A stretch of DNA of 64,000 nucleotides from positions 2,087,001 to 2,151,000 of the forward strand of contig NZ_CP060244.1 in NCBI RefSeq assembly GCF_014672835.1, read 5' to 3'. The notes beneath the pieces were generated by a model. That model saw only the letters and a program-made list of their open reading frames with translations. It searched no databases and had not been told where the DNA came from. Made by a program: the position numbers and the translations under genes. The DNA is from Entomobacter blattae (lineage in GTDB: Bacteria; Pseudomonadota; Alphaproteobacteria; Acetobacterales; Acetobacteraceae). The first letter of the stretch is position 1. Each line of letters starts with the position of its first letter. Shown piece after piece: positions 9,928 through 19,182 of the stretch.

Positions 9928-11139
9928 ATGCCCGCTTCACCCCCCTCTCCTGCCTTGGACAATACCCTCGATACGACAGAATGGGAGCGCAGGCAGATTA
10001 TGGCCAAAACCGCCCGCTTTTCTCCCCCCTCTTCTATCCATCCGGATGGTAAAAAAGAGCTGGTTGGCCTTTCCCGAGAAGAAATGCTAGAAGCTGTTGC
10101 TGCTATCGGCGAACAGCCTTTTCGCGCTAAACAGTTATGGCATTGGATTTACCATCAAGGAGTGACAGATTTTTCGAAAATGTCTTCTATTGCCAAGCCG
10201 CTTCAACAAAAGCTTGCTGAGCATTTTCATATTTCTCGCCCAGAAATTGCTGTTCAAAGCACTTCTCAAGATGAGACACGCAAATTTCTGTTTCGATTTC
10301 GTGATGGGCAGGAAGCAGAAACCGTCTATATTCCCGACCGCAGAGAAGACCGCGGTGCTGTTTGTATTTCCTCACAGGTTGGTTGTACGCTTTCTTGTAA
10401 ATTTTGCCACACAGGCACCCAGCTGTTAGCTCGTAACCTTGGCACTGCCGAAATTGTTAGCCAGTTTATGGCAGCCCGTGATAGCTATAAAGAATGGCCC
10501 AGCCCTAAAGGAGAAACCCCACGGCTTCTTTCGACCATTGTACTGATGGGGATGGGAGAGCCTCTCTATAATTATGAGAATGTCGCAAAAGCTATGCGAA
10601 TCGTTATGGATGGCGAGGGTATTGCCCTTTCACGCCGTCGTATTACCCTTTCCACTTCTGGTGTTGTTCCCATGATGGACCAATGTGGCAGCGAGCTTGG
10701 GATTAACCTTGCCGTCTCTCTTCATGCCGTACGGGACGATTTACGCGATGAGCTAGTTCCCCTTAACCGCAAATATCCCATTAAAGAGGTCATCGCTGCC
10801 TGCAAAAGATACCCCGCAGCCAATAATTCCCGACGCATTACGTTTGAATATATCATGCTAAAAGGCATTAATGACTCAGAGGCAGATGCCCGAAAGCTTG
10901 TGCGTTTAATTGCTGGACTGCCCGCAAAGGTTAACCTTATTCCCTTTAATCCCTGGCCTGGAAGTGATTATGAACCTTCTACACGCCAGCAATTGGATAA
11001 ATTTGCCGCTATCATTATGAATGCCGGTTTTGCCTCACCCATTCGTACCCCTCGGGGGCAGGATATCTTAGCAGCATGTGGACAATTAAAAACCCACTCA
11101 CAAAGGCAGCGTGAAAAAGCGCTTTCTCTCCGCCATTAG
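9928..11139 (+). CDS. rlmN: Dual-specificity 23S rRNA/tRNA methyltransferase RlmN
   Basis: A radical-SAM enzyme that methylates C2 of A2503 in 23S rRNA and A37 of some tRNAs. The iron-sulfur cluster motif is CTLSCKFCHTG. The C-terminal Cys that forms the methyl-transfer intermediate is in RGQDILAACGQL. The core starts at LVGLSREEMLEAVAAIGEQPFRA. The first 35 or so residues are poorly conserved, so initiation at the internal ATG at 10000 (MAKTARFS) is possible. Just past its stop codon the sequence switches abruptly into a headless LysR relic. Confidence 0.96.
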   Translation: MPASPPSPALDNTLDTTEWERRQIMAKTARFSPPSSIHPDGKKELVGLSREEMLEAVAAIGEQPFRAKQLWHWIYHQGVTDFSKMSSIAKPLQQKLAEHFHISRPEIAVQSTSQDETRKFLFRFRDGQEAETVYIPDRREDRGAVCISSQVGCTLSCKFCHTGTQLLARNLGTAEIVSQFMAARDSYKEWPSPKGETPRLLSTIVLMGMGEPLYNYENVAKAMRIVMDGEGIALSRRRITLSTSGVVPMMDQCGSELGINLAVSLHAVRDDLRDELVPLNRKYPIKEVIAACKRYPAANNSRRITFEYIMLKGINDSEADARKLVRLIAGLPAKVNLIPFNPWPGSDYEPSTRQQLDKFAAIIMNAGFASPIRTPRGQDILAACGQLKTHSQRQREKALSLRH

Positions 11140-11149
11140 CTTTTTACCT

Positions 11150-11673
11150 CAAACCTGGCGTTGCGGATAGCCAATTTGGCGGATTCTTCCTTGCGTGTTC
11201 GCCGAATTTGTAATGTTCGTCGCCTTTTAGTAGGCTCGCCTGAATATTTCCAAAAACATGGCAGGCCAGAACATCCTAATGACTTGGTTCATCATGATTG
11301 CCTCGGATATGTCTATTTACCAACACCAGGTGTGTGGCGTTTTATTCATGAACAGTCGGGGGAGACGGTCTCCGTTGTTCCCTCAGGGCGGCTGCGGGCT
11401 AATAATGGCGATGCCTTAACAGCTTCCCTCTGTGCTGGGTTAGGCATCGCCGTTCAGCCAGAATTCACTATCTGGAAAGAACTCGAGACCGGTGCGCTGG
11501 AAGCCGTGATGCTGGATTGGTCCTTACCTCATCTTACGCTTAATGCCGTGATGCCCCCAGGAACCTTGCGCCCAGCCCGGGTGATGCTGGTGACAGATTT
11601 TCTTGTTGAGGAACTACGGAAAGCTTTATGGGCTTATTATAAATACCATAAGAATAGGGTATTTCTACCATAA
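11150..11673 (+). pseudogene. LysR-type regulator relic, effector-binding domain only
   Basis: The reading frame matches the C-terminal half of a LysR-type regulator: LRIANLADSSLRVRRI, then RRLLVGSPEYFQKHGRPEHP, HDCLGYV, the GLGIAVQPEF hinge motif and a terminal block ending in LVTDFLVEELRKALW. The N-terminal helix-turn-helix and about 100 residues of the effector domain are absent. Similarity begins about 10 bp after the rlmN stop. An open frame starting at TTG 11161 would give 170 aa, but there is no clear ribosome site and no DNA-binding domain. It is best read as a truncated relic. Confidence 0.85.
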
Positions 11674-11905
11674 CCTGAATATATATTTTTCCATGGGACG
11701 GCGAACGTCAAACTGAAAACCCTTTTCCTTTCAGGCAGAACCGGGTGCTGCTTTGCATACCAGCGAGAATTTTAACCTTGGTTCGACTGCCATCCATAAC
11801 AGGGACTTCAATTTCTACTCCAAGAGCTGCTTGGGTCATCCGGAGGAGAACACTACAATAAATATTAGCCCTTTCACAAAGATGAATAACCCCTTGTAGA
11901 AGGAA
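11657..11905 (-). pseudogene. dnaJ relic (C-terminal substrate-binding region)
   Basis: Read on the minus strand, about 80 codons match the CTDI-CTDII part of the chaperone DnaJ. They include [17 protein letters not shown], then [18 protein letters not shown], then the GKGF element, and beyond it IYIQVMVE. An in-frame TGA at 11710-11708 interrupts it just after GKGFSV. The J domain, the glycine-rich region and the zinc fingers are missing. The fragment overlaps the end of the LysR relic. A working dnaJ must exist elsewhere in the genome, so this is a decayed partial copy. Confidence 0.85.
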
Positions 11906-12082
11906 GTTCTCTATCTCAGCTTACTGCTAAAAGAGGAACTCTTTATTTACAGGGATCGGGATTTTTTATTCTGCCCTTTCAGACCTGAACGTGGTTAACC
12001 AGAAAACAAAAAGGCATTGAGGGTATTATTTGCAATCTTTTTTCTGAAGAAGGGCACTTGATTACCTTTGCCATGCCCTGAC

Positions 12083-12262
12083 TTAAACATGTTGGAAGAT
12101 ATTGCCATGGTCATCCCCTGGGGGATAGCTGTACACCACTCCCGGCAAGTCTGTTGCTATCAAGTCCGTTATTATAGTGCCAGAAATACCGCCAGCCCCA
12201 TATCCAGGAAGTTTATTTCTGACACCCAGCACTCCCCAAAACACTGCTATTCTCCAAGACAC
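12083..12262 (-). CDS. Possible 59-residue small ORF, unidentified
   Basis: A GTG at 12262 preceded by AAAGGA at a spacing of 4 nt opens a 59-codon frame: VSWRIAVFWGVLGV at the start, a Gly-rich centre (LPGYGAGGISGTIITDL) and PPGDDHGN near the end. It lies 75 bp downstream of the glycosyltransferase gene on the same strand. I recognise no family. It could be a small protein, the remnant of a longer gene, or chance. Neighbouring DNA is already gene debris, which favours a relic. Confidence 0.25.
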   Translation of the reverse strand: MSWRIAVFWGVLGVRNKLPGYGAGGISGTIITDLIATDLPGVVYSYPPGDDHGNIFQHV

Positions 12263-12336
12263 TTGTTCCTTTAAAAGCTTATTTTAAAGGCCTTTAAAGA
12301 TCATTGTGCACCACACCCTTTATTAGGAATTTTTTC

Positions 12337-13371
12337 TTATTCCGCTCTATCACGATCTAAAAAAAACCGGTAAGGATGGTTTAATGGCACACCAGAAAAG
12401 GGCTCAAGTTTCCAACCTGGTGTATGATCCCGGATATAATTTTGCCGATAGACTGACAAAATCGCTTCTAACCCCTGTTGTTGATAGATTGTATAATATT
12501 CTAACCAATGCTCTCCCCCAATAGAGCGTTCTGGATGATGTTTTCTAGCTTCCATAATTGCCCTAGCTCCATTGCGAATTTTATCCAGAAAATATTCAAA
12601 GCTACGGTTAGGAAATTCCCTAATATATAATCCGTAACTTAATCCCCCTGTATAATGGGCAACTTCTTGCGTTTTCTTTTTAATAAAATGATTCCCCTGG
12701 GCAATATGAGCTTCCAAATGGGCCCGAACAACAATTTTGGGCGGAACAGCAAAAAGGGGGCACCGATAAGCCATTTCCTGTAACAGGTTGGTCAGGGCGG
12801 TCGACGGTTTATAAAAGCTGTAATGACAATGAATGAGCTTGGTGACCACGACAGCATCAATAGTCTCAGGAACGGAATCAAGGGTTTCCAAAGAGTTTTG
12901 CGGAATGAAAAATTCATCGGCATCAACCGGAATAATCCACCTTAAATCCGGCCAAAGGAGGTTAGCCATAACATAAGCACTTGTGGTTTTTTCAGATTGA
13001 TAATGGGCAATAATAGGATCATCAATAATGATAACCTCAACATGGTCGGCATATTTTTGAAAGTCCTTAACCAGCTCACCCGTATTGTCTGTGGATTTAT
13101 TATTGATAACGATAAAACGCCTAACCCCAATAAAATAAAGCCACCAGAGATTTTCTGAAATAACATCGGCCTCGTTCTTCACCATTAAAATGGCAGCAGC
13201 AAATTGGTAAGCAGGAAACTCCCGGGTAGGAAATGCCATATCCCGATGCTCTCCAAATTGCAGAAGCTCCCCCTGAACAGTACCTGCCCATGAGGTTGGG
13301 TCTCCTAAAGGCTGATCACGAAGGGCGGGAGTTTGCATACCCCATATAAATTTTTCAAGATCGGAAGACAT
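12337..13371 (-). CDS. Glycosyltransferase family 2-like protein
   Basis: A 344-aa GT-A fold transferase. The N-terminal nucleotide-binding half reads AAILMVKNEADVISENL and INNKSTDNTGELVKDF, and the metal-binding DxD lies in IIPVDADEFF near residue 150. This matches the compact family-2-like group (Pfam Glyco_tranf_2_4) often found in polysaccharide or lipid decoration loci. The start at 13371 (MSSDLEKFIWG) is chosen over the upstream in-frame ATG because the extra 15 residues are hydrophobic and unlike the family. Sugar donor and acceptor are unknown. It is divergent from the sugar transporter at 13702. Confidence 0.75.
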   Translation of the reverse strand: MSSDLEKFIWGMQTPALRDQPLGDPTSWAGTVQGELLQFGEHRDMAFPTREFPAYQFAAAILMVKNEADVISENLWWLYFIGVRRFIVINNKSTDNTGELVKDFQKYADHVEVIIIDDPIIAHYQSEKTTSAYVMANLLWPDLRWIIPVDADEFFIPQNSLETLDSVPETIDAVVVTKLIHCHYSFYKPSTALTNLLQEMAYRCPLFAVPPKIVVRAHLEAHIAQGNHFIKKKTQEVAHYTGGLSYGLYIREFPNRSFEYFLDKIRNGARAIMEARKHHPERSIGGEHWLEYYTIYQQQGLEAILSVYRQNYIRDHTPGWKLEPFSGVPLNHPYRFFLDRDRAE

Positions 13372-13701
13372 ACATACCCTATCAACAAAAACAATAATGA
13401 AACCAAAATACTGCAAAATATTTTATCGGAGAAACACTTAAAAACACATCTTGCCATCAAGCTAACAACGTAGATACATTAGATAAATATAAATATCTTT
13501 TACATAACCAATCATTAGGACCCCAAGAGTAATTCCTATGGCAAGAAGTCTCAAATTTATACGAGAGCGGTAATTTTACTCTTCTTTTTATTTTACCCTG
13601 ATTTTGTTTTATCCTTATTGAAATTTTTATCTTTCTGATGATTCAGCCAGAGTATTTTTCCACAAATTTGTTTAACAGATTGATTTAAAAGAAAGTTTTT
13701 T
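13372..13701. other. 330-bp AT-rich divergent promoter region
   Basis: This gap lies between the divergent glycosyltransferase and MFS genes. It is very AT-rich and contains no coding potential on either strand. I see no convincing dyad or repeat. It presumably carries promoters in both directions, but no clean -35/-10 pair could be assigned. Confidence 0.4.
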
Positions 13702-15102
13702 ATGAAGATGCACCTTTCGAGTTCTCAAAAAAAAGTGCACGTTAGATCGTTTATCATTACGGTATTAATATGTTTTTCAGGCCTGATGGTTGGTCTCGAT
13801 CTTGGCGTTATTTCAGGAGCCTTATCCTTTATTGCCCAAACATTCAAGGCCTCAACCCTAGCTTTGGAATGGATTGTGGGGATTATGCTGGCCGGAGCAG
13901 CTGTTGGCTCCATTCTTGCAGGCTACTGGGCAAAACAGTTGGGGCGAAAAAAATTACTCGTTATTACAGCAATTCTCCTTTTTTTAGGCTCTGGCGGATG
14001 CGCCATAGCCTGGTCTGTTTTTAGCCTTCTGATTGGCCGTTTTGTTATGGGCGTAGGCTTGGGTATTGCAGCCTTTGCGGCGCCTGTTTATATTTCTGAG
14101 CTGATCATGGAAGAAATACGTGGTCTGATGGGAACATTCTTCCAGCTTATGATCACCATAGGAATTCTGCTCTCATATTTAAGTAATTATTTTCTCAGTG
14201 GCTTGGACAATAACTGGCGCTGGATGTTTGCCATTGCTCTTATACCGGCCACATTATCGTTAATTTCAGTATTTTTTCTGCCTTCTGACCCACGCTGGCT
14301 TATTACTCGGGGGAGAGAAGAAGAAGCTTTAAAAACCTTAAAATATTTACGTTACACCGATGCCGCAGCTCATAAAGATATTGAAGGGATTAAAACAGAT
14401 ATTAAGACACAGACAACGGCCCAAAATGGATTTTCTCTTTTCAAAAACAATGTTCATTTTCGCCGGGCCGTATTTTTGGGAATAACCCTCCAGGCCATGC
14501 AGCAGCTTGCCGGTATTAATGCGATTATTAACTACGCGCCTACCATTTTTAAACTCGCAGGCTTTGGGGCGGACTCTCAATTAACAAATACGATCCTTGT
14601 CGGTGTTATTAACATTCTTTCTACCTTTATTGCCATGGCCCTTATTGAGAAATGGGGCCGTAAACCTATACTCTATATTGGCTTTAGTATCATGATGGTC
14701 AGCATGGCCGTTCTTGCCCTATCAATCAGCACAGGAAACGGTTCCTCCTTTGTACAGACTTTATCGGTGGCTATGCTCTTACTGTTTATTATTGGCTTTG
14801 CCATGTCGATTGGGCCACTCGCCTGGGTTATTTGCTCTGAAATTCAACCTTCCAATGGCAGAGATTTCGGAGTCTCGCTTTCCACCCTCAGTAACTGGAT
14901 CTCCAATATGCTTGTAAGTGCGAGTTTTTTAAGCCTACTGGAACTGATTGGGTATGGTGGAACTTTCTGGATCTTTGCTGGCCTGAATGGACTATTCATT
15001 ATCCTGACCTTTATGTTCGTTCCTGAAACAAAAGGTGTTGCCCTGAAAGATCTTGAGCAGAACCTGATGAAGGGGATTCAACTCCGCAAGATTGGAAGAT
15101 AA
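13702..15102 (+). CDS. Sugar-porter family MFS transporter (proton/sugar symporter)
   Basis: A 466-aa twelve-helix permease of the sugar-porter family (GalP/AraE/XylE type). Diagnostic motifs are GLDLGVISGAL in TM1, WAKQLGRKKLL in the first cytoplasmic loop, the central LPSDPRWLITRGR block that follows TM6, QQLAGINAIINYAPTIF in TM7, the EKWGRKP loop and the C-terminal VPETKGVALKDLE. These indicate hexose or pentose uptake. The substrate cannot be decided from sequence. Start at 13702 (MKMHLSSSQKK) agrees with a GAAAG-type ribosome site. It converges on fghA. Confidence 0.9.
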   Translation: MKMHLSSSQKKVHVRSFIITVLICFSGLMVGLDLGVISGALSFIAQTFKASTLALEWIVGIMLAGAAVGSILAGYWAKQLGRKKLLVITAILLFLGSGGCAIAWSVFSLLIGRFVMGVGLGIAAFAAPVYISELIMEEIRGLMGTFFQLMITIGILLSYLSNYFLSGLDNNWRWMFAIALIPATLSLISVFFLPSDPRWLITRGREEEALKTLKYLRYTDAAAHKDIEGIKTDIKTQTTAQNGFSLFKNNVHFRRAVFLGITLQAMQQLAGINAIINYAPTIFKLAGFGADSQLTNTILVGVINILSTFIAMALIEKWGRKPILYIGFSIMMVSMAVLALSISTGNGSSFVQTLSVAMLLLFIIGFAMSIGPLAWVICSEIQPSNGRDFGVSLSTLSNWISNMLVSASFLSLLELIGYGGTFWIFAGLNGLFIILTFMFVPETKGVALKDLEQNLMKGIQLRKIGR

Positions 15103-15150
15103 ATCCATCAATCCCCCTTAGCACCTTACTTGGCACCTTAACGGAAATCA

Positions 15151-16020
15151 CTACCATAAAAAACGCAGGTGATGAGTGATATGGTCTTTCATAAAACTCT
15201 GGATGAACCAATAGGAATGGTCATATCCTTCGTGAAAGCGCAAATTGAGCTGTTGTCCAACCTTACGGGCCGCAGCTTGAAAATCTAGCGGACGGAGCTG
15301 GCCCTGTTGTAAAAAATTATCCTCACGACCTTGATCAATCAGAATAGATTGGGGATGAATATGCCCTTTCAGAAGTAGACAAGTGGCATCATACTCTTCC
15401 CAGCTTAGTGTGTCTTCTCCCAGATATCCCTTAAACGCCTTAATACCCCAAAGGCATTGGGTCGGATGGCAGATTGGAGCAAAAGCAGAAATAGACTTCC
15501 ACTGATCTGGGTTTCTTAATCCATGAACCAATGCGCCATGTCCTCCCATAGAATGCCCCATAATGCCCTTGCAGTTTGACTTTACGGGAAAGGAAGACTC
15601 TATCCAGGCCGGTAACTCTTTGCTGATATAACTCCCCATTTGATAATGGCTTGACCATGGTGAAGCTGTAGCATCGAGATAAAACCCAGCTCCACTGCCA
15701 AAATCATAGGCCTCATCTTCGCCAGGCAAGCCCGTATGACGAGGCGATGTGTCTGGCGCTACGAGGATCAGATCATGCTCGGCTGCATATGAAAGAATGG
15801 TGGACTTGGTTAGAAAAGTTTCCTCAGTGCATGTCAGACCCGCCAGAACATATAATTGTGGGCAGGCACTGCCTTTGATAGCCCGTTCAGGAAGAAAAAC
15901 AGCAAAGGCTGTCTCCCCCTTCAGAAAAGAAGACCTTCTTTTATAAACTCCTACCGTTCCACCGTAACATTTATGGAGAATAGAAGGGAAAAGAGCTGCC
16001 ATATCACTTCCCATACTCAA
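15151..16020 (-). CDS. fghA: S-formylglutathione hydrolase
   Basis: An esterase-fold hydrolase (289 aa) that releases formate and glutathione from S-formylglutathione, the last step of glutathione-dependent formaldehyde detoxification. The nucleophile elbow is GHSMGGHGAL. The other triad members are expected at the Asp in LIDQGREDNFL and the His in YDHSYWF. Family-typical text such as YVLAGLTCTEETF and the DTSPR region is present. It overlaps adhC by 17 bp, so the two are coupled. Start at 16020 (MSMGSDMAA) is uncertain by a few codons because three Met codons are close together. Confidence 0.94.
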   Translation of the reverse strand: MSMGSDMAALFPSILHKCYGGTVGVYKRRSSFLKGETAFAVFLPERAIKGSACPQLYVLAGLTCTEETFLTKSTILSYAAEHDLILVAPDTSPRHTGLPGEDEAYDFGSGAGFYLDATASPWSSHYQMGSYISKELPAWIESSFPVKSNCKGIMGHSMGGHGALVHGLRNPDQWKSISAFAPICHPTQCLWGIKAFKGYLGEDTLSWEEYDATCLLLKGHIHPQSILIDQGREDNFLQQGQLRPLDFQAAARKVGQQLNLRFHEGYDHSYWFIQSFMKDHITHHLRFLW

Positions 16021-17125
16021 CTATTGTTCTAATACCTTCTCCTCGTTCCATCATCTCAAATCCTTCATTAATACGCTCAAGAGGGAGATGAGCGGTAATA
16101 AGATCGTCTATATTAATTTTCCCATCCATATACCAGTCAACAATTTTCGGGACATCTGTTCTCCCCCTTGCTCCCCCAAAAGCCGAACCAATCCAACGCC
16201 GGCCCGTAACCAGCTGAAAGGGGCGTGTGCTTATTTCCTGGCCTGCCCCAGCTACCCCAATAATGGTTGAGATCCCCCACCCGCGATGCGCACATTCCAG
16301 CGCTTGCCGCATAAGGGTGGGATTGCCTACACATTCGAAGGAATAATCTGCGCCTCCATCTGTAAGTTCAATAATATGCTGAACAACATCTTCCCCCTTA
16401 CCCAATGTTTGGGGGTTGATGAATTCCGTAAGCCCAAACTGACGAGCCATGGCCTCGCGCTTTGGATTGATATCGACCCCTATAATCCGGCCAGCACCAA
16501 CCATTTTAGCACCTTGCACAACATTCAGCCCAATGCCCCCCAAACCAAAGACAACCACCGTTGAGCCATACTCAACCTTCGCTGTGAATAAAACAGCGCC
16601 AATCCCTGTTGTAACACCGCATCCGATATAACAAACCTTATCAAAGGGAGCATCCTTGCGGATTTTTGCCAAAGCAATTTCTGGCATAACGGTATAATTG
16701 GCAAAAGTAGAACACCCCATGTAATGATGGACAGGCTTGCCTTGATAGGAAAAACGCGTTGTACCATCTGGCATAAGGCCCTTACCTTGCGTTCCCCTTA
16801 TGGCAGTACACAGATTGGTTTTCTGCGAAAGGCAAGATTTACATTGCCGACATTCAGGTGTGTATAAGGGAATAACATGATCACCTGGTTTAAGACTGGT
16901 TACCCCACTCCCCACCTCACATACGATACCCGCACCTTCATGGCCGAGAATAGAAGGAAAAATGCCTTCCGGGTCATGACCAGAAAGGGTATATTTATCC
17001 GTATGGCATAAACCCGTTGCCTTTATTTCTACCAGGACCTCTCCAGCCTTGGGGCCTTCGAGCTGGACGGTATCCACAATCAAGGGTTTACCCGCTTCTA
17101 GGGCAAGCGCTGCTTTTATATCCAT
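16004..17125 (-). CDS. adhC: S-(hydroxymethyl)glutathione dehydrogenase (class III alcohol dehydrogenase)
   Basis: A zinc-dependent dehydrogenase that oxidises S-hydroxymethylglutathione to S-formylglutathione, the substrate of the adjacent FghA. The 373-aa protein has catalytic zinc ligands in GLCHTDKYTLSGHDPEG, structural-zinc cysteines in PECRQCKSCLSQKTNLC, and the NAD-binding GLGGIGLNVVQGAK motif. The start is 17125 (MDIKAALALEAGKP), preceded by AGAGGAAAG. The frame stays open 59 codons further upstream, but that stretch is unlike the family. adhC-fghA is a two-gene formaldehyde-clearing operon. Confidence 0.96.
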   Translation of the reverse strand: MDIKAALALEAGKPLIVDTVQLEGPKAGEVLVEIKATGLCHTDKYTLSGHDPEGIFPSILGHEGAGIVCEVGSGVTSLKPGDHVIPLYTPECRQCKSCLSQKTNLCTAIRGTQGKGLMPDGTTRFSYQGKPVHHYMGCSTFANYTVMPEIALAKIRKDAPFDKVCYIGCGVTTGIGAVLFTAKVEYGSTVVVFGLGGIGLNVVQGAKMVGAGRIIGVDINPKREAMARQFGLTEFINPQTLGKGEDVVQHIIELTDGGADYSFECVGNPTLMRQALECAHRGWGISTIIGVAGAGQEISTRPFQLVTGRRWIGSAFGGARGRTDVPKIVDWYMDGKINIDDLITAHLPLERINEGFEMMERGEGIRTIVEYGK

Positions 17126-17395
17126 CGATCTTTCCTCTCTATAAAAAGAAAAACTGCTTTGTTCCCCATTCCATAGGATTATAATCTTTGGTGGGTTTTG
17201 CTGGTCTGTAACAAAAAATTTCAATACCCCATTTTCATTCTCAAAAACAGCTTTTTCCGTTAATCTTATGGGAAAATAAAAGAACCATGGTTGCTTTATC
17301 ACCTTTTCCCAATATTATAATACCTTTTAAAAACCCATAAGCTAGGCCTTTAAAAACCACTTATATTAAATTCATTTTCGAAATCAATAAAGTTT

Positions 17396-18274
17396 ATGAT
17401 CGTTAATCGTCGTATCGGTGTCTATATTCTCCTGCGTGAAAGTTTAAGATCCCTTCTTGCCCTTTTTGCATGGGATCTGCTCGTTGTTATTCTTTTCCAG
17501 CTCTTTCATCAGGAATGGATGGAACAGCCTGCTCTTCCCATCTCCCTTATCGGTTCAGCCCTTGTGCTGTTCATGAACGTTCGCAACAATGCAGCCTATA
17601 GCCGATGGTGGGAGGGGCGCTCCTTATGGGGCATGGTTACCAACAATTGCCGCTCTTTTGGTAGGCAGGCCGGAACCTTGTTAAACAACCGCCCCGATCT
17701 TGCCTGTGCTATGGCTGCCTATGCCCATTCCTTGCGGGGAAGCTTAGGAGATATTGATGTTTCAGCAGATGTAAGGCGCCTCCTCCCAGAAAAGATAGAA
17801 AAGCGGATCCGGGGAATTTCTAACCAGCCTAACGCCATTTTATACGAAATTGGAGTAGAGGTGAATGCCGAAGTGGCCAGGCAAAATATCGATGGCGCTG
17901 TTCATGGGCAAATTGACCGTATCCTTTCCGACATGGCCAATGCGCAAGGGGGGCTAGAAAGAATCCGAAAAACGCCTTTAGCAATTCAGTTTTCAGGACT
18001 CCCCCGTTTTCTGACCATTTGCTTTTGCCTTGTTCTTCCCCTCTCCATGGTGCAAAGCCTGGGTTGGATTACCCCGCTTGGTTCATCCCTTGTAGGGTTC
18101 CTTTTCGTAGCCCTAGACAAAATCGGGCATGATCTGGAAGAACCTTTTCGCAATAACACAGCCCATACCCTCCCCATGAAGGCCATGGCAATCACCATCG
18201 AGATAGACCTGCTGCAACCTTTGGGATTACCAGCCCCACCCCCCTTGCAACCTGAAGGAGGAGTGCTCATATAA
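17396..18274 (+). CDS. Bestrophin-like (YneE/UPF0187) anion channel protein
   Basis: A 292-aa integral membrane protein of the bacterial bestrophin family. Characteristic parts are the N-terminal amphipathic stretch (VNRRIGVYILLRESLRSLLA), LFMNVRNNAAYSRWWEGRSLWG, and the late PRFLTICFCLVLPLSMV helix followed by the acidic DLEEPFRN motif. Solved bacterial bestrophins are pentameric ion channels. The conducted ion for this protein is not predictable. It is divergent from adhC, with 270 bp between, and followed by carD at 118 bp. Confidence 0.88.
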   Translation: MIVNRRIGVYILLRESLRSLLALFAWDLLVVILFQLFHQEWMEQPALPISLIGSALVLFMNVRNNAAYSRWWEGRSLWGMVTNNCRSFGRQAGTLLNNRPDLACAMAAYAHSLRGSLGDIDVSADVRRLLPEKIEKRIRGISNQPNAILYEIGVEVNAEVARQNIDGAVHGQIDRILSDMANAQGGLERIRKTPLAIQFSGLPRFLTICFCLVLPLSMVQSLGWITPLGSSLVGFLFVALDKIGHDLEEPFRNNTAHTLPMKAMAITIEIDLLQPLGLPAPPPLQPEGGVLI

Positions 18275-18392
18275 AAAAGGTTATGGCCTTCCCTTTTTAA
18301 CAGCCAATCCTGCCCGTTCTGGCCTAAGAAATTGTATGGCAACAAACAAATTGGAAGACATAATTAAATAAATGTGATATAATCCGCAAGTC

Positions 18393-18986
18393 ATGAATAT
18401 GTTTAAATCAACAGCCAAAGCCCACGTCACAGATATCACTGCCCGCAATGCTGCAAAAAAAACAGCTGCTGAAGCAAAAAGTTTCAAACTTTCTGAGTTC
18501 GACCTTTTCCAGGAAGGCGATGCAATTGTTTATGCCGCCCACGGCGTTGGGCGTGTAGATAGAATTGGCACGGATGAAATTGCCGGCACCAAGCTTGAGA
18601 TTATCCAAATCTCTTTCCCTGGAAACCAGATGACCTTGCGAATTCCTCTTTCTAAGGCCAAGAAATCTGGGCTTCGCAAAATTGCCTCGCGGGAAATTGT
18701 AGACAAAGCCATGAGCACCATTAAAGGGAAACCACAATCCAATAAGGGAATGTGGGCTAGGCGAGCTGTGGCCTATCAAGAAAAGATCAACTCTGGTGAT
18801 TTGTTACAAATTGCCGAAGTATTGCGTGACTTAAGGCGTAATGCGGGGAGTTTGGATGGCAGCTTTAGCGAGCGCAAGCTGTTTGAAGCTGCCCAAGACA
18901 GATTTGTAGCAGAAGTTGCTATTTTGGAAAACCGCCCAATTGATGTCGTTCTGGTGGAACTTACAGCGGTTATGAAATCTGCATAG
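18393..18986 (+). CDS. carD: CarD-family RNA polymerase-binding regulator
   Basis: A 197-aa protein of the CarD/CdnL family, which binds the RNA polymerase beta subunit and stabilises open complexes at housekeeping promoters. The N-terminal Tudor-like RNAP-interacting domain is seen at about residues 30-90 (FQEGDAIVYAAHGVGRVD and QMTLRIPLSKAKKSGLR), followed by the helical DNA-binding domain with WARRAVAYQEKINSGD and VLRDLRRN. About 28 Lys/Ala-rich residues precede the conserved part. It is probably monocistronic. Confidence 0.93.
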   Translation: MNMFKSTAKAHVTDITARNAAKKTAAEAKSFKLSEFDLFQEGDAIVYAAHGVGRVDRIGTDEIAGTKLEIIQISFPGNQMTLRIPLSKAKKSGLRKIASREIVDKAMSTIKGKPQSNKGMWARRAVAYQEKINSGDLLQIAEVLRDLRRNAGSLDGSFSERKLFEAAQDRFVAEVAILENRPIDVVLVELTAVMKSA

Positions 18987-19182
18987 CATGCATTTTTTCT
19001 ATTTAACCTAATTTTATACTTTTTGCTTCATATTAATATTCTCTCAATAAGGGTAACCTGTTTTGGGGTTTTTGTGCTGAGCTTCTTTATCCTGAATCCG
19101 CTCGCTTTATATCCCTAATCGGTTTGTTCCCAAAGCCCTTCCCCTATGGCAGGTGGACTTTTTAAACAAGGGAATATGCTCC

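Noticed and set aside
12068-12274. Plus-strand 68-codon frame
   Set aside because: No ribosome site and no family text; the opposite strand at the same place has the better small ORF, itself uncertain.
17126-17302. 59-residue N-terminal extension of adhC
   Set aside because: The frame is open, but class III alcohol dehydrogenases begin at MDIKAALA, which has its own AGAGGAAAG ribosome site, and the extension has no family similarity.
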